Shown here: positions 7,410-15,574 of the stretch, piece by piece
How the letters are laid out: each line of letters starts with the position of its first letter
Position numbering within the stretch: the stretch's first letter is position 1
Assembly (NCBI GenBank): GCA_003557565.1
Contig: PWOG01000310.1
Coordinates: 1 to 22,707 of the forward strand
Reading direction: 5' to 3'
DNA from: Desulfobulbaceae bacterium
GTDB taxonomy: Bacteria > Desulfobacterota > Desulfobulbia > Desulfobulbales > Desulfurivibrionaceae
DNA length: 22,707 bases
The notes under the pieces: generated by a model
Told to the model about the DNA's origin: nothing
The model's database searches: none
Seen by the model: the letters and a program-made list of their open reading frames with translations, nothing else
Position numbers and translations under genes: made by a program

Positions 7410-7619
7410 TCACTTTTCCATGGTCCTGCCATACTTCTTAAGGAACTTCTCAACCCGCCCTGCGGAGTCGATGAGTTTCTGTTTACCGGTAAAAAACGGG
7501 TGACAAGCGGAGCAGATCTCGACCTTTACCTCTTCATTGGTCGAACCTATTTCCACCTCACTGCCACAGGCGCAGGACGCCTTGATTTTATGATATTCCG
7601 GATGGATTCCTTCCTTCAT
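7410..7619 (-). CDS. rpmE: 50S ribosomal protein L31, zinc-binding type
   Basis: L31 is a small protein of the large subunit that bridges to the small subunit. The 69 residues start MKEGIHPEYHKI, the classic L31 start. The four-cysteine zinc set is present: CAC in SCACGS and CSAC in EICSACHPF, with FFTGKQKLID after it. This marks the zinc-containing form, not the zinc-free paralogue. I chose ATG 7619 because GGAGG lies 9 bases upstream; an ATG two codons earlier is too close to it. A good promoter lies at 7679-7706. Confidence 0.96.
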   Translation of the reverse strand: MKEGIHPEYHKIKASCACGSEVEIGSTNEEVKVEICSACHPFFTGKQKLIDSAGRVEKFLKKYGRTMEK

Positions 7620-7678
7620 GGCCATTAACCTCCAAATAAAGTGAGCAAAAACCTCTAAAAACAATATTAGAACAGGGG

Positions 7679-7706
7679 ATTATAACTTTTTCACCACCTG
7701 ATGCAA
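7679..7706 (-). promoter_or_regulatory. Likely sigma70 promoter of rpmE
   Basis: On the minus strand TTGCAT (7701-7706) and a perfect TATAAT (7679-7684) are separated by 16 bases. Transcription would start near 7672, about 50 bases before the rpmE start. This indicates that rpmE is transcribed independently of rho. Confidence 0.7.
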
Positions 7707-7737
7707 GCAAAAACAAACGAACACTGGTAACAATTGC

Positions 7738-7809
7738 CACGATTAATGGTAACCGTTCACCAGAGCCAACCAAATGTTGACTTAACGGGCTGTTCGGTCA
7801 CGATTAATG
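7738..7809 (+). repeat. Intergenic repeat, copy E3: leader part only, with exact 11-bp flanking repeats
   Basis: A 50-bp unit (7749-7798) containing GTAACCGTTCACCAGAGCC and TTAACGGGCTGT matches the leader of copies E1 and E2 but lacks the hairpin core. It is bracketed by exact direct repeats CACGATTAATG (7738-7748 and 7799-7809). The right-hand repeat contains the rho stop codon (7804-7806). It may be a deleted or solo form of the element. Confidence 0.8.
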
Positions 7810-9072
7810 ACCGCTGCTGCTCACCATGGAATCAAAGAATTCCTCGTTGGTCTTGGTTCGCTTCATCTTGTCCAGCAGGAACTCCATGGCGTCCGCCGGA
7901 TTCATGGACGCGAGCAATTTGCGCAGAATCCAGATCTTGTTCATCTCGTCGGGGCTCAGCAGCAGGTCTTCCTTGCGGGTACCGGACTTGGTAATATCAA
8001 TGGATGGAAAGAGCCGCCGGTCGGCCATTTTGCGGTCGAGAACGATTTCCATGTTGCCGGTGCCCTTGAACTCTTCAAAAATCACATCATCCATGCGGCT
8101 GCCGGTTTCGATCAAGGCCGAGGCGATAATGGTCAGACTGCCGCCTTCCTCGATGTTCCGAGCGGCCCCGAAAAAGCGTTTGGGCCGGTGCAGGGCATTG
8201 GAATCCACCCCGCCGGAGAGAATCTTGCCGCTGGGCGGCACCACGGTGTTGTAAGCCCGGGCCAGACGGGTAATGCTGTCCAGCAGAACCACCACGTCCT
8301 TTTTGTGTTCCACCAGTCGTCGGGCCTTGTCCAGGACCATCTCCGCCACCTGGATATGACGCTGGGGGGGTTCATCGAAGGTGGAGCTGATCACCTCGGC
8401 ATCAACACTGCGGGCCATATCGGTGACTTCTTCGGGCCGCTCATCAATGAGCAGGACGATAAGGTGGGTGTCCTTGTGATTTTTGGTGATGCTGTTGGCG
8501 ATATCGGCTATCAGGACGGTCTTGCCGGTACGGGGGGGAGCCACTATCAGGCCGCGCTGGCCCTTGCCGATGGGGGCCATCATATCCATGATCCGGGTGG
8601 AATAGTTGGTGGGATCCCGTTCCAGGTTTAACCGCTCGTTGGGATGCAGCGGGGTGAGGTTGGAAAAAAGAGTTTTGTCCCGGGATTTTTCCGGTGGATC
8701 GAAGTTTACCCTGTCTACTTTGAGCAGGGCGAAATAGCGCTCGCTGTCCTTGGGAAAACGCACCGGACCTTCCACCGTATCACCGGTGCGCAGGTTCAGA
8801 CGACGAATCTGGGATGGAGAAACATATATATCGTCGGGACCGGGCAGGTAATTGTAATCGGGCGCCCGGAGAAAACCGAAACCATCGGGCAGGACCTCCA
8901 GGACTCCGCCACCGTAGTTTTCACCGTTTTTTCCCTGGGCGGCACTCTGGTGCTGCAGGATGGCAAAAATAAGCTCCTGCTTGCGCATGCCGGCATAGCC
9001 CTCGATATTCATATCCTTGGCAATACCGGTAAGTTCCGCAATTTTCTTTCGTTTCAGCTCCCCAATATTCAT
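7804..9072 (-). CDS. rho: Transcription termination factor Rho
   Basis: Rho is a hexameric RNA-dependent ATPase that ends transcription of untranslated RNA. The 422-residue protein has the N-terminal helical domain (MNIGELKRKKIAELTGIAK), an RNA-binding cold-shock-like domain with GFGFLRAPDYNYLPGPDDIYVS, then the RecA-like motor. Walker A is APPRTGKT (178-185), Walker B is VVVLLDS (260-266), the Q loop is PSGKILSGGVD and the R loop region is EEFKGTGNMEIVLDR. The ATG at 9072 has AAGGAGAG about 10 bases before it. It follows coaE with a long leader of 432 bases, which fits autoregulated rho genes, and precedes rpmE. Confidence 0.98.
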   Translation of the reverse strand: MNIGELKRKKIAELTGIAKDMNIEGYAGMRKQELIFAILQHQSAAQGKNGENYGGGVLEVLPDGFGFLRAPDYNYLPGPDDIYVSPSQIRRLNLRTGDTVEGPVRFPKDSERYFALLKVDRVNFDPPEKSRDKTLFSNLTPLHPNERLNLERDPTNYSTRIMDMMAPIGKGQRGLIVAPPRTGKTVLIADIANSITKNHKDTHLIVLLIDERPEEVTDMARSVDAEVISSTFDEPPQRHIQVAEMVLDKARRLVEHKKDVVVLLDSITRLARAYNTVVPPSGKILSGGVDSNALHRPKRFFGAARNIEEGGSLTIIASALIETGSRMDDVIFEEFKGTGNMEIVLDRKMADRRLFPSIDITKSGTRKEDLLLSPDEMNKIWILRKLLASMNPADAMEFLLDKMKRTKTNEEFFDSMVSSSGH

Positions 9073-9504
9073 GAACGTTTACTCTCCTTGCAACTTGCTG
9101 ACGACGGGCTGACCGAACGCACTGACGGCGGTCAGCCGGGATTCGGGCCGACAAAAGTCTTTTAAGTCTGCTAAATTATAATGTTTGTTATGGTTTTTTA
9201 ATCTTGATCTTAAAGCGTTTGTAATCCAGGAGCGAGTACTCCAGGGAAAAGTTGACGACAGCGCCACCGTAAACAAATTAAGCCGGTATCAAGACGCAGG
9301 CGATGAACAAATAAATCCAGAGATCAGAAGGGCAGTAAAATCCGCACGATAATAAAGGTATCAGCCGGGGAAAGAAATAAATCTGATTATCAGGGTATTA
9401 TATAATACATCCCGATTCATTAAGGGTTGCTGAATATCTGATTGTTATCTTAGCCCGAGGAATGATGGGAATATATTCCACTGGTCAGCGGAATGTCAGA
9501 GATA
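9073..9504. other. 432-bp AT-rich gap between coaE and rho
   Basis: No convincing gene is present. A minus-strand open frame ends 6 bases before rho but has no ATG, so a rho leader peptide is not supported. Two perfect palindromes are visible: GTATTATATAATAC (9395-9408) and GGAATATATTCC (9468-9479). A TATAAT box on the minus strand at 9175-9180 could be part of a rho promoter but has only a weak -35. The coaE transcript probably ends in the right half, though no T-tailed hairpin is clear. Confidence 0.5.
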
Positions 9505-10251
9505 CTATTTATTCGGCACCCGAGTGTCAAGGTTTTTCCGCGCCCCCCCCTTATTTTTGTCACCTCTTATGCAATTTTCATGGTTTTCCCCAACCAGGCA
9601 GCTAAGACGGGGAATCAGCCGGTCCAGTAGCCGGCGGGCTTGTTCCCAGTCTCCGGAGTTTTCAATTACCACATCGGCCCGGCGGGCCTTTTCTTCCGGG
9701 GACATCTGGGCAGCGAGGGCGGCGCAAGCCTCCTGTCCGTTTACCTGATCCCGATTCTGCAAACGTTGTCGGCAGATTTGTGTTGTAGCCTGCACCACCA
9801 CAACCAGGGCAAAGTCGTCCTCCCAGCCCGCTTCATAAAGCAGCGGGACTTCTACAAGAACAACTCTGGCCCCGGCCAGGAATTGCTCGGCGGCCAGATC
9901 ATGCATAGAGCGACGAATCAGGGGATGCAGGAGGCCGTTGACCTCGGTCCGCAAGGCGGCGTCTGCAAAAATGGCCCGTCGCAACCCCCCACGATCAATC
10001 CTGCGGTCACGACAAAGGAAACGCTCGCCATAATGCTCCTTCATGGCCTTCCACCCGGCTTGGCCGGGCTCCAGCAGCTGCCGGGCAATATCATCCACAT
10101 CAAGGCAGGGAAAACCTCCGTGCCTGGCCAGATACCCGGCCACCCGGCTCTTGCCCGCCGCGATCCCGCCGGTGATCCCGACCAGACAACCGCCGCCGGC
10201 CGGCTTCGAGCTGGCAATGGTCACGGAAGGCTTGTTCTGATCAGCACTCAA
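9505..10251 (-). CDS. coaE: Dephospho-CoA kinase
   Basis: CoaE phosphorylates the 3'-hydroxyl of dephospho-CoA, the last step of coenzyme A synthesis. The P-loop is GITGGIAAGKS (25-35), followed by LDVDDIARQLL, the Asp-rich substrate region typical of CoaE. LHPLIR and VLVEVPLLYEAG are also family motifs. At 248 residues it is longer than the usual 200 or so, with about 20 extra residues before the P-loop and a basic tail of about 30 residues (ending NLDTRVPNK). The TTG start overlaps the end of rluD by 11 bases and has GAGAGGGG 8 bases upstream, suggesting translational coupling. A GTG at 10224 is an alternative start. Confidence 0.95.
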   Translation of the reverse strand: MSADQNKPSVTIASSKPAGGGCLVGITGGIAAGKSRVAGYLARHGGFPCLDVDDIARQLLEPGQAGWKAMKEHYGERFLCRDRRIDRGGLRRAIFADAALRTEVNGLLHPLIRRSMHDLAAEQFLAGARVVLVEVPLLYEAGWEDDFALVVVVQATTQICRQRLQNRDQVNGQEACAALAAQMSPEEKARRADVVIENSGDWEQARRLLDRLIPRLSCLVGENHENCIRGDKNKGGARKNLDTRVPNK

Positions 10252-11239
10252 CCCGCCGGCCCCTCTCCTTTTCCTCGGTATCCTGCAATCTTATCAGGAT
10301 GGCCTGCAAATCCTCCCACAAAGGGGCGGTAAAGTGCAGCAAACGATCGTCGCGGGGATGCCTAAAGACCAACTCAAGCGCATGCAGCCATTGGCGTTCG
10401 ATACCGTAATATCGGTCGGAATCACGATTTCGACCATAAAGGCGATCCCCGGCCAGTGAATGACCCAGGGCCGCCATATGCACCCTGATCTGGTGGGTCC
10501 GGCCGGTTTCAATCTGCAAATCAACCAGCGTATAGCCGGCGGCAAAGCGTTTTCGTACCCGCCAATGGGTCACCGCTTCCCTCCCCCCTTCTTTGAGCAC
10601 CGCCATCTTTTTGCGGTTGACGGGATGACGGCCGATGGCCAAATCAACCCGCCCGGACTCGCCGGTAATTATTCCGCCAAGGAGGGCCTGATATCTTTTC
10701 CCCACCTCTTTACCCTTGAACTGCCTGACCAGGTTGCGGTGGGCCAGGTCATTCTTGGCTACCACCAAGCAGCCGGAGGTGTCCTTATCCAGGCGATGAA
10801 CAATCCCGGGTCGCAATTCACCGCTGATGCCAGAAAGATTACGACAATGATGAAGCAGGCCGTGGACCAGCGTTCCCTGCCAGTGACCACCGGCGGGATG
10901 GACCACCACGCCAGGAGGCTTGGAAAGCACCAGGATATCGGCATCCTCGTAAAGAATGTCAAAAGCAACATCCTCCGCCACCAGCTCGGTGGCCACCGGC
11001 GAAGGCACCCGCAGACTCACCCGGTCTCCGGCCTTAAGCAGCATCCCGGGCTTCAATGACAACGGCCTGGCCGTTATGGATTCAACGCCGACCTGCCCCT
11101 GACGGATCAAGCCCTGAATTCTGGAGCGGGTCAACTCCAGACGTTCCTCCAATCGGGCCGCCAACACATGATCCAGCCGACACCCAGCCTCGTGGGGTTC
11201 AACAATAATGACAAAGGATGAGTTTTTTGCCGCGATCAC
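10241..11239 (-). CDS. rluD: Large-subunit rRNA pseudouridine synthase, RluD family
   Basis: Enzymes of this family isomerise uridines in 23S rRNA (positions around 1911-1917 for RluD). An N-terminal S4 RNA-binding domain (about 20-80, RLDHVLAARL...SRIQGLIRQGQVGV) is followed by the catalytic domain. The catalytic Asp is D151 in HRLDKDTSG. KRYQALLGG, ETGRTHQIRVHMAALGHSL and GDRLYGR are family motifs. The start is a GTG at 11239 without a clear ribosome-binding site. It lies 88 bases after carD and overlaps coaE. Exact target bases cannot be read from the sequence. Confidence 0.93.
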   Translation of the reverse strand: MIAAKNSSFVIIVEPHEAGCRLDHVLAARLEERLELTRSRIQGLIRQGQVGVESITARPLSLKPGMLLKAGDRVSLRVPSPVATELVAEDVAFDILYEDADILVLSKPPGVVVHPAGGHWQGTLVHGLLHHCRNLSGISGELRPGIVHRLDKDTSGCLVVAKNDLAHRNLVRQFKGKEVGKRYQALLGGIITGESGRVDLAIGRHPVNRKKMAVLKEGGREAVTHWRVRKRFAAGYTLVDLQIETGRTHQIRVHMAALGHSLAGDRLYGRNRDSDRYYGIERQWLHALELVFRHPRDDRLLHFTAPLWEDLQAILIRLQDTEEKERGRRVEC

Positions 11240-11327
11240 TTAATAATGATGTACAAATAAATTATAATAGTTCGGAAAGGCGCAGGAATACGGGATCGAC
11301 CCGTTAAGCGGAACGGTTATCAGGGGT

Positions 11328-11822
11328 TCAGGCAAAAATCTGGTCGATATGCTCGGCCACCTGTTCTTCATTAATCTGTTTGGCCAGCGCGATTTCCTTG
11401 ACCAACAAGGTTTTGGCGGTATCAACCATTTTGCGCTCACCAAAAGACAGATCCTTGTCGCCACGAAGAAGCAGTAAATCACGCAAAACGGCGGCTATCT
11501 CGAAGATGGAACCGGTCTTGATCTTGTTGGTGTACTCGCGGTAGCGCTGGTTCCAGGGCTGGGCCTCGGTTTCCAGGTTCCGCTGATTGAGGATGGCAAA
11601 GACACTCTGCACATCATCGGCGGAGATTATATTACGGAGCCCGGCAGTGCCGGATGTGGTGGGAATCATCACCGTCATATTGGAATCGATGAACCGCATC
11701 ACATAAAACGATTGTTCCAGTTCTCCAACCCGACGTGACTCGATGGATTCAATTTTTCCGACCCCGTGGGCCGGATAAACGGCCATATCACCAACTCGAA
11801 ACATCTCCACCGCACCACCCAT
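11328..11822 (-). CDS. carD: CarD-family transcriptional regulator
   Basis: CarD proteins bind RNA polymerase beta through an N-terminal Tudor-like domain and stabilise the open promoter complex, affecting rRNA and stringent-response genes. The 164 residues contain the RNA-polymerase-interacting start MFRVGDMAVYPAHGVGKIES and a C-terminal helical DNA-binding part (RDLLLLRGDKDLSFGERKM, then a helix rich in acidic residues). I chose ATG 11822, which has GGGGGAAG about 6 bases upstream. ATG 11804, giving MFRVGD directly, is equally plausible by family alignment. It follows pth by 63 bases. Confidence 0.93.
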   Translation of the reverse strand: MGGAVEMFRVGDMAVYPAHGVGKIESIESRRVGELEQSFYVMRFIDSNMTVMIPTTSGTAGLRNIISADDVQSVFAILNQRNLETEAQPWNQRYREYTNKIKTGSIFEIAAVLRDLLLLRGDKDLSFGERKMVDTAKTLLVKEIALAKQINEEQVAEHIDQIFA

Positions 11823-11885
11823 AAGCTTCTTCCCCCATACCAGGTTTATAAAGAAGCTATACCATACCATGCCGATCGGAAATTA

Positions 11886-12479
11886 TCAAACACTCTCTGG
11901 CAATGCCGCGGCTGTCGAGGCATTGACCAGGTTCATGGCCGTTTGGAGATCACGGCTGAGCAACAGTTCCAGGCCTTGTTCAAAAAAGGTAAGTAGTTTT
12001 TCAAGAGCCTGGGTTTCCGCCCGGGAAAAACGGGAGAGGACAAAGCCCGCCGCCGCCCGGGACGCCGGCGGGCGGCCGACTCCGATACGGAAACGGGTAA
12101 AATCGCGGCTGCCGAGGTGCTCCATCAGTGACTTGATCCCGTTATGCCCCCCCGCCCCGCGACCCCTGGCCAAACGGCAGGCACCAAACGGCAGATCCAG
12201 TTCATCATGAAAAACCACCACGGTCTCCGGCTCAAGCTGGAAATAGCGGACAATTTTTCCCACCGCCAGGCCGCTGCGATTCATATAAGTAAGGGGCTTG
12301 ACCAGCATCACCGGTTGCCCCTCAACAGTTCCCCGCCCTACTTCGGCGTCCCATTTTTTCTCGTACTTCAGGGTAATACCATGACGGTCAGCCAGAAAAT
12401 CGAGAAAAATGAAGCCGATATTATGGCGAGTCAGTTCATATTCGGCCCCGGGGTTCCCCAGGCCAACCAGAAGTCGCAT
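11886..12479 (-). CDS. pth: Peptidyl-tRNA hydrolase
   Basis: Pth releases peptides from prematurely dropped peptidyl-tRNA so that tRNA can be recycled. The 197-residue protein starts MRLLVGLGNPGAEYELTRHN. The catalytic set is intact: H19, N67 in TYMNRSG and D93 in HDELDLPFG; GRGAGGHNGIKS is also conserved. ATG 12479 gives the family start and has a G-rich GGGGTGGGAAG just upstream. A longer frame from 12500 adds seven residues. It follows the L25 gene, a very common pairing, with a 185-base gap containing a CCCCGG/CCGGGG hairpin near 12592-12612 that lacks a T-run. Confidence 0.96.
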   Translation of the reverse strand: MRLLVGLGNPGAEYELTRHNIGFIFLDFLADRHGITLKYEKKWDAEVGRGTVEGQPVMLVKPLTYMNRSGLAVGKIVRYFQLEPETVVVFHDELDLPFGACRLARGRGAGGHNGIKSLMEHLGSRDFTRFRIGVGRPPASRAAAGFVLSRFSRAETQALEKLLTFFEQGLELLLSRDLQTAMNLVNASTAAALPESV

Positions 12480-12664
12480 ACTTCCCACCCCGGCAAACAT
12501 TGAACCCAGGCAACACGCAGCAAACAGGGTTTAAAAATGGTGACGGCGGATACCGTGAACCGGTAACCACCAAAACCCGCAGTAGTCCTACCCCCGGCAA
12601 CGGACCGGGGGGCAAACAGCAACCGCCGTGCAGACTGCAAATTCCGGAAACTGCCGGGCGCTAC

Positions 12665-13234
12665 CTATTCGGTGCCGCCTGCCACGGCGACACATACCTC
12701 GTCGCTGTCATCCACCAGTTCAACTCCGGGGGGCAGAGTCAAGTCACCGCAGGTAAACTGGGAATTGGGGCCCAGGGGAGCAACATCGACCTCGATGTCG
12801 TCGGGGATATCCAACGGCTTGCCCTTGAGTTTGACATTGCGCAGCCAGGTCACCAGGTCGCCACCCATGTCCACCCCTCTGGCTTTGCCGCGATACTTCA
12901 AAGGCACTCGAAAAACCAGCGGTTCGTCCAGGGAAATTACGTGAAAATCGGCGTGCAGGACGTGATCCTTGACGGGATCGGTCTGGATCTCGCGGGCGAC
13001 CACATGATGGATGACTTTCTCCTGACCGTCGGTAACCTCCAGATTGAACACCGAATTTCGGCGATGCACCGAAAAAAGGGCCTTGGTAAAGCTGTGGGTG
13101 TTCAGGCTCAAGGCCTGGGGCTCAATCTTTGAGCCATAGAGCACCGCCGGAGTCCGGCCGGCACGCCGCAGACTGCGGGCCGCACCCTTGCCGCGCTCAT
13201 CCCGCCGGTCGGCCGCGATATCAACTTGCAACAT
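12665..13234 (-). CDS. rplY: 50S ribosomal protein L25, CTC (general stress) form
   Basis: L25 binds 5S rRNA. The protein has 189 residues. The N-terminal L25 domain (DERGKGAARSLRRAGRTPAVLYG) is followed by a C-terminal TL5/CTC beta domain (FRVPLKYRGKARGVDMGG...LPPGVELVD), so it is the long two-domain form, not the short E. coli type. I chose ATG 13234 because AGGAGG lies 8 bases before it; the longer open frame to 13366 has no family similarity. It sits between prs and pth, the classic arrangement. Confidence 0.95.
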   Translation of the reverse strand: MLQVDIAADRRDERGKGAARSLRRAGRTPAVLYGSKIEPQALSLNTHSFTKALFSVHRRNSVFNLEVTDGQEKVIHHVVAREIQTDPVKDHVLHADFHVISLDEPLVFRVPLKYRGKARGVDMGGDLVTWLRNVKLKGKPLDIPDDIEVDVAPLGPNSQFTCGDLTLPPGVELVDDSDEVCVAVAGGTE

Positions 13235-13424
13235 GTTTTTTTCCTCCTGGATTAGAACACTAAATAAATTGGACTTGCAGAAAGCTTCCCGCTGCATGGT
13301 CCGATAATGCCAAAAAATCAGTTCTACACAACAAAACGCCAGCGCGGATTTAGACACCAGCGGCAAATCAAAAAATGCTTAGCCTTGGCATCTCACGCCG
13401 GTTCGAGCGGCTAATCGGTACCGG

Positions 13425-14372
13425 TCAAATAAACAGTGAGCTTACCGAATCATCGGCATGGATCCGCCGAACAGCCTCGGCAATCAACTTGTTCACCGAC
13501 AACACCTTGATCTTGGCACAATCCTTGGCTTCCCCCCGCAACGGCACACTGTCGGTAATCACCAGACGGTTAATCCTGGATTTCTCCAAACGTTCGATGG
13601 CCGGCCCGGAAAGCACGCCGTGTGAGCAGCAGGCTATTACCTCGGTGGCCCCGGCCTCCACCAGGACTTCCGCCGCCGAACACAAGGTGCCGGCAGTGTC
13701 GACCATGTCATCAAGAAGTACAGCGATCTTGCCCTTGACATCGCCGATAACACTCATTGCCTCGCATTCGTTGGCCTTCTCCCGGCGCTTGTCGACAATG
13801 GCCAGAGTGGTATTGAGCCGCTTGGCAAAGGCCCGGCAGCGCTCCACTCCGCCGGCATCGGGGGAAACCATAACCACCCGGGAGGTGTCCACGTGCTCAT
13901 TCATGTATTCCAGCAACACCGGGGCGGCAAACAGGTTGTCCACGGGGATGTTGAAAAAACCCTGGATCTGACCGGCGTGCAGATCCATGGTCAGCACCCG
14001 GCGTACCCCGACCACCATCAGCATCTCCGCTACCACCTTGGCGGTAATCGGCACCCGGGGAGCCACCTTGCGATCCTGCCGGGCATAACCGTAATAGGGC
14101 AGCACGGCGGTGATCCGCCTCGCCGAGGCCCGGCGCAGGGCATCGGCAATGATCATCAGCTCCATCAGGTTGTCATTTACCGGTGGGCAAGTGGGCTGGA
14201 TAATGAAAGTATCTCGCCCGCGTACGTTTTCACCGATTTCAACAAAAATCTCGCCATCACTGAACCGCCGGACTTCCGCCTTGGTAAGGGGTGTTTGCAG
14301 GTGGTTGCAAATACTTTCTGCCAGGGCCGGATTAGCATTGCCGGCAAGGATTTTCATTTCATTTAAAGGCAC
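13425..14372 (-). CDS. prs: Ribose-phosphate pyrophosphokinase
   Basis: Prs makes PRPP from ribose 5-phosphate and ATP, feeding nucleotide, histidine and tryptophan synthesis. The 315-residue length is typical. Motifs include FSDGEIFVEI, the catalytic histidine in DLHAGQIQGFF (H132), MVSPDAGGVERCRAFA and the PRPP loop VLLDDMVDTAGTL (218-230). The GTG start at 14372 has GGGAG 9 bases upstream; ATG 14357 five codons later is an alternative that matches many orthologues. It lies downstream of tRNA-Gln and ispE and upstream of rplY. Confidence 0.96.
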   Translation of the reverse strand: MPLNEMKILAGNANPALAESICNHLQTPLTKAEVRRFSDGEIFVEIGENVRGRDTFIIQPTCPPVNDNLMELMIIADALRRASARRITAVLPYYGYARQDRKVAPRVPITAKVVAEMLMVVGVRRVLTMDLHAGQIQGFFNIPVDNLFAAPVLLEYMNEHVDTSRVVMVSPDAGGVERCRAFAKRLNTTLAIVDKRREKANECEAMSVIGDVKGKIAVLLDDMVDTAGTLCSAAEVLVEAGATEVIACCSHGVLSGPAIERLEKSRINRLVITDSVPLRGEAKDCAKIKVLSVNKLIAEAVRRIHADDSVSSLFI

Positions 14373-14466
14373 GGAAGTGGGCTCCCAATTTTTATCGAAA
14401 CCAACATTTGCCCCATAAAAGGGGCGCTTAACATGATGCCCAGGAGGTAATCAGCAGACACCTCCC

Positions 14467-14497
14467 GGCACAAGCAGTCAGGACTGCTGCCTTTTTT
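14467..14497 (+). terminator. Terminator-like hairpin on the plus strand between tRNA-Gln and prs
   Basis: AGCAGT (14473-14478) and ACTGCT (14483-14488) form a 6-bp stem with a CAGG loop, with GGC/GCC extending the base across a bulge. Six T follow (14492-14497) on the plus strand. The surrounding genes all read on the minus strand, so it would act on antisense transcription. On the minus strand it forms the same hairpin 15 bases after the tRNA without a T-run and might instead help tRNA 3' processing. Confidence 0.4.
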
Positions 14498-14511
14498 GAA
14501 GCTTACAAAAA

Positions 14512-14586
14512 TGGCTGGGGCGGCAGGATTCGAACCTGCGAATGCAAGAGTCAAAGTCTTGTGTCTTACCGCTTGACGACGCCCCA
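14512..14586 (-). tRNA. tRNA-Gln, anticodon TTG
   Basis: On the minus strand the acceptor stem TGGGGCG (starting at 14586) pairs with CGCCCCA (14516-14522). The D arm, the anticodon stem CAAGA/TCTTG with loop CTTTGAC (anticodon TTG), and the T arm GCAGG/CCTGC with loop TTCGAAT all fit. The discriminator is G (14515) and CCA is encoded (14512-14514). It lies between ispE and prs, a common placement in this group. Confidence 0.97.
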
Positions 14587-14641
14587 GCAAAATCTGGAAT
14601 AAACCGGCAACAGGGCCGCCACGCCCCGTCATTTGACTGGG

Positions 14642-14684
14642 CGCAAGCGGTAAGAGATCACGTGCCCCGCCGCAAGCGGTGATC
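14642..14684. repeat. Small hairpin with 10-bp direct repeats after ispE
   Basis: CGCAAGCGGT occurs twice (14642-14651 and 14671-14680). GATCAC (14656-14661) and GTGATC (14679-14684) form a 6-bp stem. It includes GCGGTAAG followed by GATCAC, a motif pair also seen at the edge of the murA-prmC gap. It lies 9 bases after the ispE stop and before tRNA-Gln. It may be a relic related to the larger intergenic elements. Confidence 0.5.
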
Positions 14685-14692
14685 GGGCCGGT

Positions 14693-15574
14693 TCACGTCC
14701 GAGTTGCAGGCCTGGTCACATATACTTGCCGGTACTGCCGGGCCATCCGGTGGGCGCAACTCCTGGCCGGTTGTTCATCGGCAAAAACGGCGAACATTGT
14801 GGGGCCGCTGCCGGACATCAGGGCCATTTCAGCCCCCGCCGCCAGCAATTGCTCCCGGATGGCCGCCAGTTCAGGATAGCCAGCCATGGTCACCGTTTGC
14901 AAATCATTTGCTGGTTGTTCCACCGACGTCATTTCTGATGCCGCTGAAGAGCCGGTTAAAATATAGGGATCGCTCTGTTTTGTCAATCGAAAGTTGTCAT
15001 ATACCCATTTAGTGGAAACCCCAAATCCGGGATTAACCAGAACTATCCAGTTAACCCCGTCGGGCACCCCCACCGGGGTCAACAACTCACCGATTCCCCG
15101 GGCCCGGGCCGCCGGTGACGGCTGCACAAAGAAAGGTACATCGGCTCCCAGGGGGCGGGCCAGATCCAGCAGGGTTTGCTCACCCAGACTGGTATTATAA
15201 AGGCAGTCCAGGCCCAGGAGCACCGCCGCGGCATCGCTGCTGCCACCCCCCAAACCGGCGGCCACCGGAATCCGTTTGTCGAGAATAATCGCCAGGGCCG
15301 GTGCCAGGCCGCAATGGCTAAAAAATGCCTCGGCCGCCCGATAAACCAGATTGCCGGGGCCGGCCGGCAGATCACTGCCCGGGCATTGCACCTCGATGCC
15401 GACTTGTCGTCGTCGCCTCATAACCAGTCGGTCGGCAAACTCGAGCTTGATCATCAGCGAGTCAAGCTCATGGTAACCGTCAGCCCTTTTGTCCAGGACA
15501 CGCAGATAAAAATTAATTTTGGCCGGGGCGTCAATCTCAAGGTCGGCCTGCTCCTCAACGGGTAAGCTTGACAT
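14693..15574 (-). CDS. ispE: 4-diphosphocytidyl-2-C-methyl-D-erythritol kinase
   Basis: IspE phosphorylates CDP-methylerythritol in the non-mevalonate isoprenoid pathway. The 293-residue protein has the GHMP-kinase ATP motif PVAAGLGGGSSDAA (103-116), the N-terminal catalytic lysine region APAKINFYLRV (K19), GADVPFF with the catalytic Asp near 145, and the late SGSGPTMFAVF motif. The start ATG 15574 overlaps the end of the DUF1844 gene by 20 bases and is probably translated by coupling. A serine/threonine-rich insert (about 212-225) precedes the NDLQ segment. Confidence 0.96.
   Translation of the reverse strand: MSSLPVEEQADLEIDAPAKINFYLRVLDKRADGYHELDSLMIKLEFADRLVMRRRRQVGIEVQCPGSDLPAGPGNLVYRAAEAFFSHCGLAPALAIILDKRIPVAAGLGGGSSDAAAVLLGLDCLYNTSLGEQTLLDLARPLGADVPFFVQPSPAARARGIGELLTPVGVPDGVNWIVLVNPGFGVSTKWVYDNFRLTKQSDPYILTGSSAASEMTSVEQPANDLQTVTMAGYPELAAIREQLLAAGAEMALMSGSGPTMFAVFADEQPARSCAHRMARQYRQVYVTRPATRT

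Noticed and set aside
9079..9276. Minus-strand open frame ending 6 bases before rho, like the rhoL leader peptide
   Set aside because: It has no ATG, only TTG or GTG starts without a ribosome-binding site, and it runs through AT-rich promoter-like sequence.
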